Shown: one piece after another, positions 40,667 to 48,899 of the stretch
Numbering within the stretch: position 1 is the stretch's first letter
Layout: each line of letters begins with the position of its first letter
NCBI RefSeq assembly: GCF_016446475.1
Contig: NZ_JAEHFP010000015.1
Location: 1-49,847 of the forward strand
From: Paracoccus binzhouensis
GTDB lineage: Bacteria > Pseudomonadota > Alphaproteobacteria > Rhodobacterales > Rhodobacteraceae
Direction: 5' to 3'
Length of the DNA: 49,847 nt
Program-made: the position numbers and the translations under genes
Notes under the pieces: generated by a model
Database searches by the model: none
The model's input: only the letters and a program-made list of their open reading frames with translations
Told to the model about the DNA's origin: nothing

Positions 40667-41356
40667 TCAGCCCAGCGAATAGCCGGTGCCGCGCACGGTG
40701 CGGACCGGATTGTCGCCGCCATGCACCATCAGCGCCTTGCGCAACCGGCCGACATGCACATCGATGGTGCGGGTATCGACATAGATGTCGCGGCCCCAGA
40801 CCCGGTCCAGAAGCTGCTCGCGCGTCCAGACCCGCCCGGGTTTTTCCATCAGCGTCGAGAGCAGCCGGAACTCGGTCGGGCCCAGGTGCAGCGGCTGCCC
40901 AGCCCGGAAGACCCGGTGCTCGGCCGCGTCCAGGATGATGTCGCCGAAGCTCAACCGCTCGCCCATCGAGGCCGGGCGGGTGCGGCGCAGCTGGGTGCGC
41001 AGCCGCGCCATCAGCTCGACCACGGAATAGGGCTTGACCACGTAATCGTCGGCGCCGGTTTCCAGCCCGCGCACCCGGTCCACCTCCTCGGAGCGGGCCG
41101 AGAGCATGATGATCGGGATCTGCCGGGTCGAGGGGTCAGCCTTGACGCGGCGGCAGATCTCGATGCCCGAGACATTGGGCAGCATCCAGTCCAGCACGAT
41201 CAGGTCGGGCTGTTCCTCGGCCACCAGCAGCATGGCCTCGTCGCCGTTCTCGGCCATGACCACCTGGAAGCCCTTGGCCTCGAGATTGTATTTCAGCACC
41301 TCGCGCTGCGCGCCCTCATCCTCGACCACCAGAACACAGGGTTGCGACTGCGCCAT
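40667..41356 (-). CDS. phoB: Phosphate regulon response regulator PhoB
   Basis: 229 residues. Receiver domain at 1-120: acidic pair Glu12/Asp13, phospho-acceptor Asp56 (LIVLDWMLPN), and the Lys of the KPYS motif near 105. OmpR-type winged helix at about 135-229 (HRVFRAGQPLHLGPTEFRLL, SREQLLDRVWG-like TREQLLDRVWGRDIYVD, VRTVRGTGYSLG). It activates genes with Pho boxes under phosphate starvation. It is the last gene of the pst run, 3 nt after phoU. Confidence 0.95.
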   Translation of the reverse strand: MAQSQPCVLVVEDEGAQREVLKYNLEAKGFQVVMAENGDEAMLLVAEEQPDLIVLDWMLPNVSGIEICRRVKADPSTRQIPIIMLSARSEEVDRVRGLETGADDYVVKPYSVVELMARLRTQLRRTRPASMGERLSFGDIILDAAEHRVFRAGQPLHLGPTEFRLLSTLMEKPGRVWTREQLLDRVWGRDIYVDTRTIDVHVGRLRKALMVHGGDNPVRTVRGTGYSLG

Positions 41357-41359
41357 GGA

Positions 41360-42070
41360 TCAGGCCCCCTCCATGCGCGGCACGCTTTCGCCCTTGGGCC
41401 GCGGATCGTCGGGCAGCTCGCCCGTGGCGATGTAGATGACCTGCTCGGCGATGCCGGTGGCGTGGTCGCCCATGCGCTCGATGTTCTTGGCGATGAAATG
41501 CAGGTGCATGCAGGCGGTGATGTTGCGCGGGTCCTCCATCATGTAGGTCAGGAACTCGCGGAACAGCGCGTTATACATCTGGTCCACTTCCAGGTCGCGC
41601 TTGCGCACGTCGCCGGCCAGGGCCGCGTCGCGCTGGATATAGCTGTCCAGCGCGTCCTTCATCATCGCCTCGACCGTGGTGGACATGCGCCGCAGCGCCA
41701 TGCCGGCGCCGTCGATGGCGGGCATGTCGGCCAGCACGTTGCTGCGCTTGGCGATGTTCTTGGCGTAATCGCCCACCCGCTCGAGAATGGCCGAGATCTT
41801 GATCACCGACAGCACCATGCGCAGGTCGGTGGCACGGGGCGCGCGCAGGGCGATCAGCCGCGCCGCCTCCTCGTTGATCTGCATTTCCAGCTCGTCGATG
41901 GCCTTGTCGCGGCGGCGGACCTCCTCGGCCAGCTCGTCGTCGCGGGTCTCCAGGGCGATGGCGGCGTCGTGGATGGCGCTTTCGACCATGCCGCCCATCT
42001 TGACCACCAGCGCCTGGACGGTCTCCAGGTCGCGGTCGAAGGCCGAGAGGATATGGCGTTCGTTGTTCAT
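41360..42070 (-). CDS. phoU: Phosphate transport regulator PhoU
   Basis: 236 residues, all alpha-helical with two PhoU repeats: FDRDLETVQALVVKMGGMVE in the first and MLVLS...YAKNIAKRSNVL plus ERMGDHATGIAEQVIYIATG at the end, with the conserved E/DXXXD metal-binding positions. PhoU links the Pst transporter to the sensor kinase and turns signalling off in high phosphate. It lies 18 nt after pstB. Confidence 0.95.
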   Translation of the reverse strand: MNNERHILSAFDRDLETVQALVVKMGGMVESAIHDAAIALETRDDELAEEVRRRDKAIDELEMQINEEAARLIALRAPRATDLRMVLSVIKISAILERVGDYAKNIAKRSNVLADMPAIDGAGMALRRMSTTVEAMMKDALDSYIQRDAALAGDVRKRDLEVDQMYNALFREFLTYMMEDPRNITACMHLHFIAKNIERMGDHATGIAEQVIYIATGELPDDPRPKGESVPRMEGA

Positions 42071-42088
42071 GTCAGATCCCTTTCCGGC

Positions 42089-42886
42089 CTAGCCGATGCG
42101 GCCTGAGATATAGCTTTCGGTGCGCGGGTCGCGCGGATTGGTGAAGATGTCGTCGGTGCTGCCGTATTCCACCAGGTTGCCGAGATGGAAGAAGGCGGTC
42201 TTCTGGCTGACCCGCGCCGCCTGCTGCATCGAATGGGTGACGATCACCACCGAGAATTCGGCGCGGAGCTGGTCGATCAGCTCCTCGATCTGGCTGGTGG
42301 CGATGGGGTCCAGCGCCGAACAGGGCTCGTCCATCAGCAGCACCTCGGGCTGGGTCGCGACGGCGCGGGCGATGCAAAGCCGCTGCTGCTGGCCGCCCGA
42401 CAGGCCGGTACCGGGCTCCTGCAGGCGGTCCTTGACCTCGTTCCACAGTGCCGCACCGCGCAGCGATTTCTCGACGATCTCGTCCAGCTCGGCGCGGTGG
42501 CGGGCCAGGCCGTGGATGCGCGGGCCATAGGCCACGTTGTCATAGATCGACTTCGGGAACGGATTCGGCTTCTGGAAGACCATGCCGACGCGGGCGCGCA
42601 GCTGCACCGGATCGACGCGCTTGTCGTAGATATCCTCGCCGTCCAGGGTGATCCGCCCCTCGACCCGGCTGATGTCGATGGTGTCGTTCATGCGGTTCAG
42701 GCAGCGCAGGAAGGTCGACTTGCCGCAACCCGAGGGGCCGATGAAGGCGGTCACGGTCTTGTCGAGCAGATCGACATTCACGTCCTTGATGGCATGCTTG
42801 TCGCCATACCAGACCTGCACGTCCCGGGCCGAGATCTTGATTTCCGTCTGGTCCACACTGCGCTCCAGCAAACTCATGTCGTTCAT
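42089..42886 (-). CDS. pstB: Phosphate ABC transporter ATP-binding protein
   Basis: 265 residues from ATG 42886. Walker [10 protein letters not shown] at 50-58, Q-loop [18 protein letters not shown], signature LSGGQQQR near 160, Walker [14 protein letters not shown] near 178, H-loop [12 protein letters not shown], and the PstB-type C-terminus [16 protein letters not shown]. It powers phosphate import through PstCA. GGAGACC precedes the start, 20 nt after pstA. Confidence 0.96.
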   Translation of the reverse strand: MNDMSLLERSVDQTEIKISARDVQVWYGDKHAIKDVNVDLLDKTVTAFIGPSGCGKSTFLRCLNRMNDTIDISRVEGRITLDGEDIYDKRVDPVQLRARVGMVFQKPNPFPKSIYDNVAYGPRIHGLARHRAELDEIVEKSLRGAALWNEVKDRLQEPGTGLSGGQQQRLCIARAVATQPEVLLMDEPCSALDPIATSQIEELIDQLRAEFSVVIVTHSMQQAARVSQKTAFFHLGNLVEYGSTDDIFTNPRDPRTESYISGRIG

Positions 42887-42906
42887 ATCGGGTCTCCTTT
42901 CCGGGA

Positions 42907-44259
42907 TTACCACCGGCGCTCGAACTTGCGGCGCAGGAAGATGGCCAGAAGGTTCATGCAGAGCAGGAACACCAGCAGGACGATGATCGCCCCCGAAGCG
43001 CGTTCCACGAAGGCGGGGTCGGCGCGCTGGGTCCAGTTGTAGACCTGGACCGGCAGGGCCGAGGCGGGCTCGAACAGCCCGTCCGGCGGCGCCGAGGGAT
43101 AGTTCTTCACGAAGGCCACCATGCCGATCAGCAGCAGCGGCGCGGTCTCGCCCAGGGCCTGGGCCAGGCCGATGATGGTGCCGGTCAGGATGCCCGGCAT
43201 GGCCAGCGGCAGGACGTGGTGGAACACCGACTGCATCCGGGACGCCCCCACCCCCAGCGCCGCGTCGCGGATCGAGGGCGGCACCGCCTTCAGCGCCGCG
43301 CGGGTGGCAATGATGATGGTGGGCAGGGTCATCAGCGTCAGCACCAAGCCGCCGACAATGGGCGCCGATTGCGGCAGGCCGGCGAAGTTGATGAAGGCGG
43401 CAAGGCCGAGGATGCCGAAGACGATCGAAGGCACGGCGGCGAGGTTCGAGATGTTCACCTCGATGATGTCGGTCCAGCGGTTCTTGGGTGCGAATTCCTC
43501 GAGATAGATCGAGGCAGCGACGCCGATCGGCACCGACAGCACCAGCACCACCAGCATCATGTAGAGCGAGCCGAGGATGGCGATGCCGACGCCGGCGGCC
43601 TCGGGGCGCTGGTCCGAGGCGTCGGGGCTGGTCAGGAACGACCAGTTCCACTCGGTCGCGAGCATCCCCTCCGCCTTCAGCGCATCGGCCAGCTGCAGCT
43701 GCGCGGGTGAGGTATTGGCGTCGCGCGCCGCGCTCTCCATGCTGACGCGGCCCTTGTAATAGCCGTCGATGCGACCGTTCACCAGCACGCGGGTCTCGAC
43801 GGTCTGGCCGATCAGCTCGGGATCGGCCAGCACGCGGGCGCGCAGCTGCGCCGCCGCCTCCTTGGAGATCAGGGTCGAGACGTCCTTCTCGGACAGGTCG
43901 GGAATGGCGATGCCCTTTCCGGCGATGGCCTGTTCCAGCGATTGCCGCAGGAGCTTGCCATAGGTCAGGGTCAGCACCTTCTTGATCTGCTCGGGGTCGC
44001 GGCTGCCGCTCTTGTCAAGCTGCGCGGCGTCCAGCGTGACCGGGATCTCCAGATAGGTCTGGCGGAAGGCGCCGATGCCGCCGGTCAGGATGGTGAACAG
44101 CAGGATCACCAGCATGACCATCGAGATGACGATGGCGCCCAGCCCATAGGCGCGGAAGCGGGCCTCGGCGGCGTTGCGCTTGCGGGTGCGGGGATCGGCG
44201 ACCAGAAGCGAGCTTTTCCCTTGCGGAAGGGCCGCGGCCGGCATGGCTGCGTCGGTCAT
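42907..44259 (-). CDS. pstA: Phosphate ABC transporter permease PstA (long form)
   Basis: 450 residues, about 150 longer than E. coli PstA. The first helix ([23 protein letters not shown]) is followed by a periplasmic insert of about 180 residues ([20 protein letters not shown] ... [20 protein letters not shown]). The remaining helices carry the permease coupling loop [27 protein letters not shown]. Such extended forms are normal for alphaproteobacteria as far as I recall. It overlaps pstC by 4 nt. Confidence 0.93.
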   Translation of the reverse strand: MTDAAMPAAALPQGKSSLLVADPRTRKRNAAEARFRAYGLGAIVISMVMLVILLFTILTGGIGAFRQTYLEIPVTLDAAQLDKSGSRDPEQIKKVLTLTYGKLLRQSLEQAIAGKGIAIPDLSEKDVSTLISKEAAAQLRARVLADPELIGQTVETRVLVNGRIDGYYKGRVSMESAARDANTSPAQLQLADALKAEGMLATEWNWSFLTSPDASDQRPEAAGVGIAILGSLYMMLVVLVLSVPIGVAASIYLEEFAPKNRWTDIIEVNISNLAAVPSIVFGILGLAAFINFAGLPQSAPIVGGLVLTLMTLPTIIIATRAALKAVPPSIRDAALGVGASRMQSVFHHVLPLAMPGILTGTIIGLAQALGETAPLLLIGMVAFVKNYPSAPPDGLFEPASALPVQVYNWTQRADPAFVERASGAIIVLLVFLLCMNLLAIFLRRKFERRW

Positions 44260-45446
44260 TCGTACTGCTCCCGGTATTTGCGCACCACGTAAAGGGCGAT
44301 GATGTTCAGCCCCAGGGTGACGACGAAAAGGGTCAGGCCAAGCGCGAAGGCGACCAGCGTCTCGGGCGCGGCGAAATCGGTGTCGCCGGTCAGCTGGCTG
44401 ACGATCTTCACGGTGATGGTGGTCATGGCCTCGAACGGGTTCAGGTCCATCTGCGCGGCGGCGCCGGCGCCCATGACCACGATCATCGTCTCGCCGATGG
44501 CGCGCGAGGCGGCCAGCAGGATGGCGCCGACGATGCCCGGCAGCGCCGCCGGCAGCACCACGTTCCTGACGGTTTCGGAATGGGTCGAACCCAGCCCCAG
44601 CGCGCCGTCGCGCAGCGATTGCGGCACAGCGTTGATGATGTCGTCCGACAGCGAGCTGACGAAGGGGATCAGCATGATGCCCATGACCAGGCCCGCCGTC
44701 ATCACCGAGGAACCCGAATTGCCCAGTCCCAGCGGCTGCGCGAACCAGTCGCGCAGCAGGGGCCCGACGGTGATCAGCGCGAAAAGCCCGTAGACGATGG
44801 TCGGGATGCCGGCCAGCACCTCGATCGCGGGCTTGGCGATGCTGCGCAGCTTGGGCGAGGCGTATTCCGACATGTAGATCGCCGCGAACAGCCCGATCGG
44901 CACCGAGACCGCCAGCGCGATCACCGAGATATACAGGGTGCCCCAGACCAGCGGCAGGATGCCCAGCTGCGAGCCGCCGCCGAAGCGGGGCGACCAGGTG
45001 GTGCCGAAGAAGAAGTCCTGCCAGGGATATTGCCGGAAGAAGTTCCCGGTCTCAAACAGCATCGACAGCACGATCCCGGCGGTGGTCAGGATGGCGATGC
45101 TGGAACACAGGATCAAGAGGCCCTTGACCATGGATTCGACGGCGTTGCGGGCGCGAAAGCCCGGCGCGGTGCGGCTGAGCGCAAAGGCCAGCCCCGCCGC
45201 GGCCAGGACCAGGCCTGCGGCCGACACCAACAGGGTATCGGCGCCCGGCTGGAAGAAGCGCCAGAGCGCGATCAGGAAGAGCGCAGGCAGCGCCGTCAGC
45301 AGCGCCGCGTTCCAGCCGTAATAGCTGGGGCGCGAATGCAGCCGCCGGATGTCGCCGGACGCCAGGGCGATGGCGCGCGACCGGGTGGCAAGATAGCCCC
45401 CGACCGCCATGGCAAGGACGATCAGCAAGGTCCAGGAGACAGGCAT
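44256..45446 (-). CDS. pstC: Phosphate ABC transporter permease PstC (long form)
   Basis: 396 residues. Two extra N-terminal helices (WTLLIVLAMAVGGYLATRS and ALLTALPALFLIALWRFF) precede the conserved PstC core with FFFGTTWSPRFGG, EYASPKLRSIAKPAIEVLAGIPTIVYG and the coupling loop LRDGALGLGSTHSETVRNVVLPAALPG. It pairs with PstA to form the phosphate channel. The hairpin at 45475-45499 separates it from pstS. Confidence 0.94.
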   Translation of the reverse strand: MPVSWTLLIVLAMAVGGYLATRSRAIALASGDIRRLHSRPSYYGWNAALLTALPALFLIALWRFFQPGADTLLVSAAGLVLAAAGLAFALSRTAPGFRARNAVESMVKGLLILCSSIAILTTAGIVLSMLFETGNFFRQYPWQDFFFGTTWSPRFGGGSQLGILPLVWGTLYISVIALAVSVPIGLFAAIYMSEYASPKLRSIAKPAIEVLAGIPTIVYGLFALITVGPLLRDWFAQPLGLGNSGSSVMTAGLVMGIMLIPFVSSLSDDIINAVPQSLRDGALGLGSTHSETVRNVVLPAALPGIVGAILLAASRAIGETMIVVMGAGAAAQMDLNPFEAMTTITVKIVSQLTGDTDFAAPETLVAFALGLTLFVVTLGLNIIALYVVRKYREQYE

Positions 45447-45474
45447 GTGAGCCTCGAGACTGGGAAATGGAGAA

Positions 45475-45499
45475 GGCGCGGGGACCCTGCCCCCGCGCC
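45475..45499 (-). terminator. Hairpin between pstS and pstC
   Basis: GGCGCGGGG-ACCCTGC-CCCCGCGCC, a 9-bp stem 8 nt after the pstS stop. Such hairpins often stabilise the upstream binding-protein mRNA and allow partial read-through, giving more PstS than permease. Confidence 0.7.
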
Positions 45500-45506
45500 C
45501 GTCAGA

Positions 45507-46535
45507 TCATTGGGCGAGCGTCGCTTCGTCGGCCACCGCCTGCTGCGTCGCCGCAAGCTCGGGATCCGCGACCAGGCCATAGGCGGCCAGCGGACCCTCG
45601 GGGCCGGCCAGCTCGTCCGAGACGAAGAACTCGGCGAATTCCTTCAGCCCCTGGATCTCGCCGATATGCTGCTTCTTGACGTAGAAGAACAGCGGGCGCG
45701 AGACCGGGTATTCGCCCGAGGCGATGGACTCGGTCGAGGGGGCGACACCGCCCATGGTCGCGACCTTCAGCTTGTCGGTGTTGTTTTCATAGAAGGACAG
45801 GCCGAAGACGCCGATGCCGTTCTTGGCCGACTGGATGCGGGCCAGGGTCTCGGTATAGTCGCCGTCGATATCCACGGACTTGCCGTCGGTGCGCAGCGCC
45901 ATGCAGGCCGCCTCGCCCTCTTCCTCGCCCAGCTCGGCCTTGAACACCTCGGCGGCGCCCGATTCCTCGCAGCCGGCGGCGATCACCTTCTCCTCGAAGA
46001 CCTCGCGGGTGCCGTGCTTGGTGCCGGGCACGAAGGCCAGGATTTCCTGATCCGGCAGGTCGGCGCGGATCTCGTTCCACTTGGTCGCGGTGTTGTCGAC
46101 GACCTTGCCGTCCTTGACCACCTTGGCGGCCAGGGCGTTGAACCAGTCGGCGGCGGTGAAGGCAAAGTCGTTGCTGCCGATGTCGCTGGCGAAGACGATG
46201 CCGTCATAGCCGATGCGGACCTCCATGATGTCGGTGACGCCGGCGGCCTTGCAGGCTTCCTTCTCGCTGTCCTTGATCGGGCGCGAGGAATTGGCGACGT
46301 CGATGGTGTTCTCGCCCACGCCCTCGCAGAATTTCTTCAGCCCGGCCGAGGAGCCGCCAGATTCGACCACCGGGGTCGGAAAGTCGGTGTTCTCGCCGAA
46401 GGCTTCGGCGACGATGGTGGCATAGGGCAGCACCGTGGACGAGCCGGCGATCTGGATCTGGTCGCGCGCGGCGGCCGCCGTGGCCGAGGCAGCAATCACG
46501 GCCAGCGCCGACACGGTGAATTTCGCGGATTTCAT
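45507..46535 (-). CDS. pstS: Periplasmic phosphate-binding protein PstS
   Basis: 342 residues with a signal peptide (MKSAKFTVSALAVIAASATA). The mature part begins RDQIQIAGSSTVLPYATIVA and contains ESGGSSAGLKKFCEG, ANSSRPIKDSE and PGTKHGTREVFEEKVIAAGC, the phosphate-binding Ser/Thr/Arg positions. It resembles the longer alphaproteobacterial PstS type. AGGAG lies 8 nt before the ATG, and a Pho box is found 84 nt upstream. Confidence 0.95.
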   Translation of the reverse strand: MKSAKFTVSALAVIAASATAAAARDQIQIAGSSTVLPYATIVAEAFGENTDFPTPVVESGGSSAGLKKFCEGVGENTIDVANSSRPIKDSEKEACKAAGVTDIMEVRIGYDGIVFASDIGSNDFAFTAADWFNALAAKVVKDGKVVDNTATKWNEIRADLPDQEILAFVPGTKHGTREVFEEKVIAAGCEESGAAEVFKAELGEEEGEAACMALRTDGKSVDIDGDYTETLARIQSAKNGIGVFGLSFYENNTDKLKVATMGGVAPSTESIASGEYPVSRPLFFYVKKQHIGEIQGLKEFAEFFVSDELAGPEGPLAAYGLVADPELAATQQAVADEATLAQ

Positions 46536-46618
46536 AGGATCACTCCTGACATTTCCTAGGGGCCGTTGCGGCCTGATCGCTCTCTAGAACGGCGATGCGA
46601 CGGTTATGCGAAAGGAAT

Positions 46619-46636
46619 ATGTCAGTTGCGTGACAA
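46619..46636 (-). promoter_or_regulatory. Pho box upstream of pstS
   Basis: TTGTCAC-GCAA-CTGACAT on the minus strand is two 7-bp PhoB half-sites with 11-bp periodicity, close to the consensus CTGTCAT-N4-CTGTCAT. It replaces the -35 region; a CATAAC about 10 nt downstream is a possible -10. Confidence 0.8.
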
Positions 46637-46642
46637 TCGAAA

Positions 46643-46657
46643 GGGTATTTGGGCAAC
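46643..46657 (+). repeat. Extragenic TATTTGG-type element, copy e
   Basis: GGGTATTTGGGCAAC, 6 nt from the Pho box. Faces copy f in inverse orientation, so the two could pair in RNA or cruciform DNA. Confidence 0.55.
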
Positions 46658-46691
46658 AGGGAAAACCACAGGCCGAGGCCCGGGCTTCACC

Positions 46692-46708
46692 GTTTCCCCA
46701 AATACTCC
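46692..46708 (-). repeat. Extragenic TATTTGG-type element, copy f
   Basis: GGAGTATTTGGGGAAAC on the minus strand, 34 nt from copy e, in the aroC-pstS intergenic region. Confidence 0.55.
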
Positions 46709-46739
46709 ATGGGGTGAAATGGCCCGGCACGGGCCAAGA

Positions 46740-46756
46740 GGGGAACGGCGTTCCCC
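46740..46756 (-). terminator. Terminator of aroC
   Basis: GGGGAAC-GCC-GTTCCCC on the minus strand, followed by TCTT, 34 nt after the aroC stop. Confidence 0.65.
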
Positions 46757-46790
46757 TTTCCCGCGCGACCGGGCCTTCCCCGGCGGATCC

Positions 46791-47891
46791 CTAGCCGATG
46801 CGGCCGCGCTGGCCGCCGGTCTGGGCGCGATCCAGCAGCAGGTGGTCCAGGATCACGCAGGCCGCCATGGCCTCGGCGATGGGCACGGCACGGATGCCGA
46901 CGCAGGGATCGTGGCGGCCCTTGGTGATCAGCTCGATCTCCTCGCCCCGCTGGTTGATCGTCCGCCGCGGCGTCAGGATCGAGCTGGTCGGCTTGACCGC
47001 GAAGCGCACCAGAATGTCCTGCCCGGTTGAGATGCCGCCCAGGATCCCACCGGCATGGTTCGTGAGGAACCGCGGGCCTTCGTTGCCCATGCGGATCTCG
47101 TCGGCGTTGGCGGTGCCGGTCAGCGCGGCCGCCGCCATGCCCTCGCCGATCTCGACGCCCTTGACCGCGTTGATCGACATCATCGCCGCGGCCAGGTCGG
47201 TGTCCAGCTTGGCATAGACCGGCGCGCCCAGGCCCGGCGGGCAGCCCTGGATCAGCACCTCGAGCGCGGCGCCGACGCTGTCCTGCGCCTTGCGGATACC
47301 GTTCAGGTAGTCCTCCCAGGCCGGCACGGCCGAGGCGTCGGGCAGGAAGAACGGGTTCCTGCCGATCTCCTCCGCGTCGAAACGCCCCCGGTCCAGATGC
47401 AGTTCGCCCATCTGCACCATGTAGCCGGTGATCTTCAGCCCCGGCGCCAGCTCGCGCAGCACCGCCTGGGCGACGCCGCCGGCCGCCACCCGCGCCGCCG
47501 TCTCGCGCGCGCTGGACCGGCCGCCGCCGCGATAGTCGCGAATGCCGTATTTCAGGTGATAGGCAATGTCGGCATGGCCGGGACGGAAGGCTTGGGCGAT
47601 CTCGCCGTAATCCTTGCTGCGCTGGTCGGTGTTCTCGATCATCAGCTGGATCGGCGTGCCGGTGGTCCGGCCCTCGAACACGCCCGAGAGGATGCGCACC
47701 CGGTCCGGCTCCTGCCGCTGGGTGGTGAATTTCGAGCTGCCGGGCCGGCGCCGGTCCAGGAACTGCTGGATCCAGGCCTCGTCCAGCGCCACGCCGGGCG
47801 GGCAGCCGTCCACCGTCGCGCCAAGCGCCGGTCCGTGGCTTTCGCCCCAGGTGGTGAAGGTGAAGACGCGGCCGAAGGTGTTGAAGCTCAT
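46791..47891 (-). CDS. aroC: Chorismate synthase
   Basis: 366 residues from ATG 47891 ([20 protein letters not shown]). All three family signatures are present: [18 protein letters not shown] near 16-33, [20 protein letters not shown] near 125, and [18 protein letters not shown] near 300. It makes chorismate from 5-enolpyruvylshikimate 3-phosphate, the last shared step to aromatic amino acids and folate, and needs reduced FMN. The open frame extends 47 codons upstream but the homology starts here. It is monocistronic. Confidence 0.96.
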   Translation of the reverse strand: MSFNTFGRVFTFTTWGESHGPALGATVDGCPPGVALDEAWIQQFLDRRRPGSSKFTTQRQEPDRVRILSGVFEGRTTGTPIQLMIENTDQRSKDYGEIAQAFRPGHADIAYHLKYGIRDYRGGGRSSARETAARVAAGGVAQAVLRELAPGLKITGYMVQMGELHLDRGRFDAEEIGRNPFFLPDASAVPAWEDYLNGIRKAQDSVGAALEVLIQGCPPGLGAPVYAKLDTDLAAAMMSINAVKGVEIGEGMAAAALTGTANADEIRMGNEGPRFLTNHAGGILGGISTGQDILVRFAVKPTSSILTPRRTINQRGEEIELITKGRHDPCVGIRAVPIAEAMAACVILDHLLLDRAQTGGQRGRIG

Positions 47892-48119
47892 GGTTCCCGG
47901 ACCCCTTTTTGCCTGCGATAGCCGCGCGCGGGGCAAGGGGCAATCCCCGCCCGCCGCCGCCGCCTTGCGCAAAGGATCGGGCAACCCCTGCCATTTCCAG
48001 AAAAATTTGTTTTCTTTCAATTGGTAAACCACATTTCACGCCGCCTTCACGCATCGGGGAGCACTCTCGCTTCACGAGGGTGAAGAAGCCCCGCGACCAT
48101 CAGACGACAGGAGGAGAAC
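47892..48119. other. Divergent region between aroC and the RTX gene
   Basis: The part near 48000-48035 is unusually A/T-rich (AAAAATTTGTTTTCTTTCAA), a likely promoter region. TTCACG occurs three times (48035, 48046, 48071), and CTTCAC-GAGG-GTGAAG (48070-48085) is a 6-bp inverted repeat that could be an operator. AGGAGGAG precedes the RTX start. Confidence 0.4.
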
Positions 48120-48899
48120 ATGCCTACTGGAACCAATGGCAACGACACCCTGATCGGTACGTCTGCCAGCGAAGTCTTCAATGCTCTTGGCGGGAACGAT
48201 TACGTCCTCGGCCTCGGGGGCAATGACACGATCTATGGCGGCTCGGGCAGCGATTACCTGTCCGGCGGCGACGGCCACGACTATATCAGCGCCGGCTCGG
48301 GCACCGACACGGTGCATGGCTGGGACGACAATGACACCGTCGTCTCCAGCGGCGCCGGGCAATATTACGGCGATGCCGGCAACGATTACATCTATGCCGG
48401 CCTTGGCACCAGCGAGACGCTGGACGGCGGCACCGGCACCGACTGGCTGAACACCGCCACCTATAGCGGTGCCTACAGGATCAACCTGGCCACCGGCGCC
48501 ACGAACTTCACCGGCGAAAGCTATGTGAATTTCGAGAACGTCTATTCCGGCTCCGGCAACGACACCCTTTACGGGACCAATGGCGCCAACTGGATGTACG
48601 GCAATAACGGCAACGATTACATCTATGGCTATGACGGCAACGACTTTCTGTCGGGCGGATCCGGCCGGGATTACCTGCATGCCGGAACCGGCAGCGATAC
48701 GCTTTATGGCGGCAGGGCTCTGTTGCATAACTCAGGTGATGGGCGCGGTTACCCCCTCCCCGGACAGACTTATCCTACAGCTTCCGTGACCGGGATGCCG
48801 AAGGCTCTGTTGCATAACTCAGGTGATGGGCGCGGTTACCCCCTCCCCGGACAGACTTATCCTACAGCTTCCGTGACCGGGATGCCGAGCGCGGTGTAG
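48120..48899 (+). pseudogene. RTX (hemolysin-type) calcium-binding protein gene, truncated by an IS
   Basis: The ATG at 48120 has a strong Shine-Dalgarno (GGAGGAG). From the first residues the protein consists of RTX nonapeptide repeats (GTNGNDTLIG, LGGNDYVLGLGGNDTIYGGS, GSGNDTLYGTNGAN, GYDGNDFLSGGSG), which fold into a Ca2+-binding beta-roll. No N-terminal signal is present; such proteins leave by type I secretion through a C-terminal signal. Native sequence ends at about 48715 (198 codons) at DTLYGG. The frame then runs through IS sequence, including two copies of a 29-residue unit (RALLHNSGDGRGY...), and stops at 48899. The true C-terminus and secretion signal are lost or lie beyond the IS, outside the window. 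Confidence 0.85.
48716..48889. repeat. 87-bp tandem duplication of the IS end
   Basis: The unit starting GGCTCTGTTGCATAACTCAG occurs at 48716-48802 and 48803-48889; 86 of 87 bases are identical by eye, the last differing (A/G). The unit includes the IS terminal inverted repeat and the final codons of the transposase gene. Confidence 0.93.

Noticed and set aside
44580..46559. 659-codon plus-strand frame opposite pstC and pstS
   Set aside because: It is antisense to two genes with clear signal peptides and transporter motifs; a shadow.
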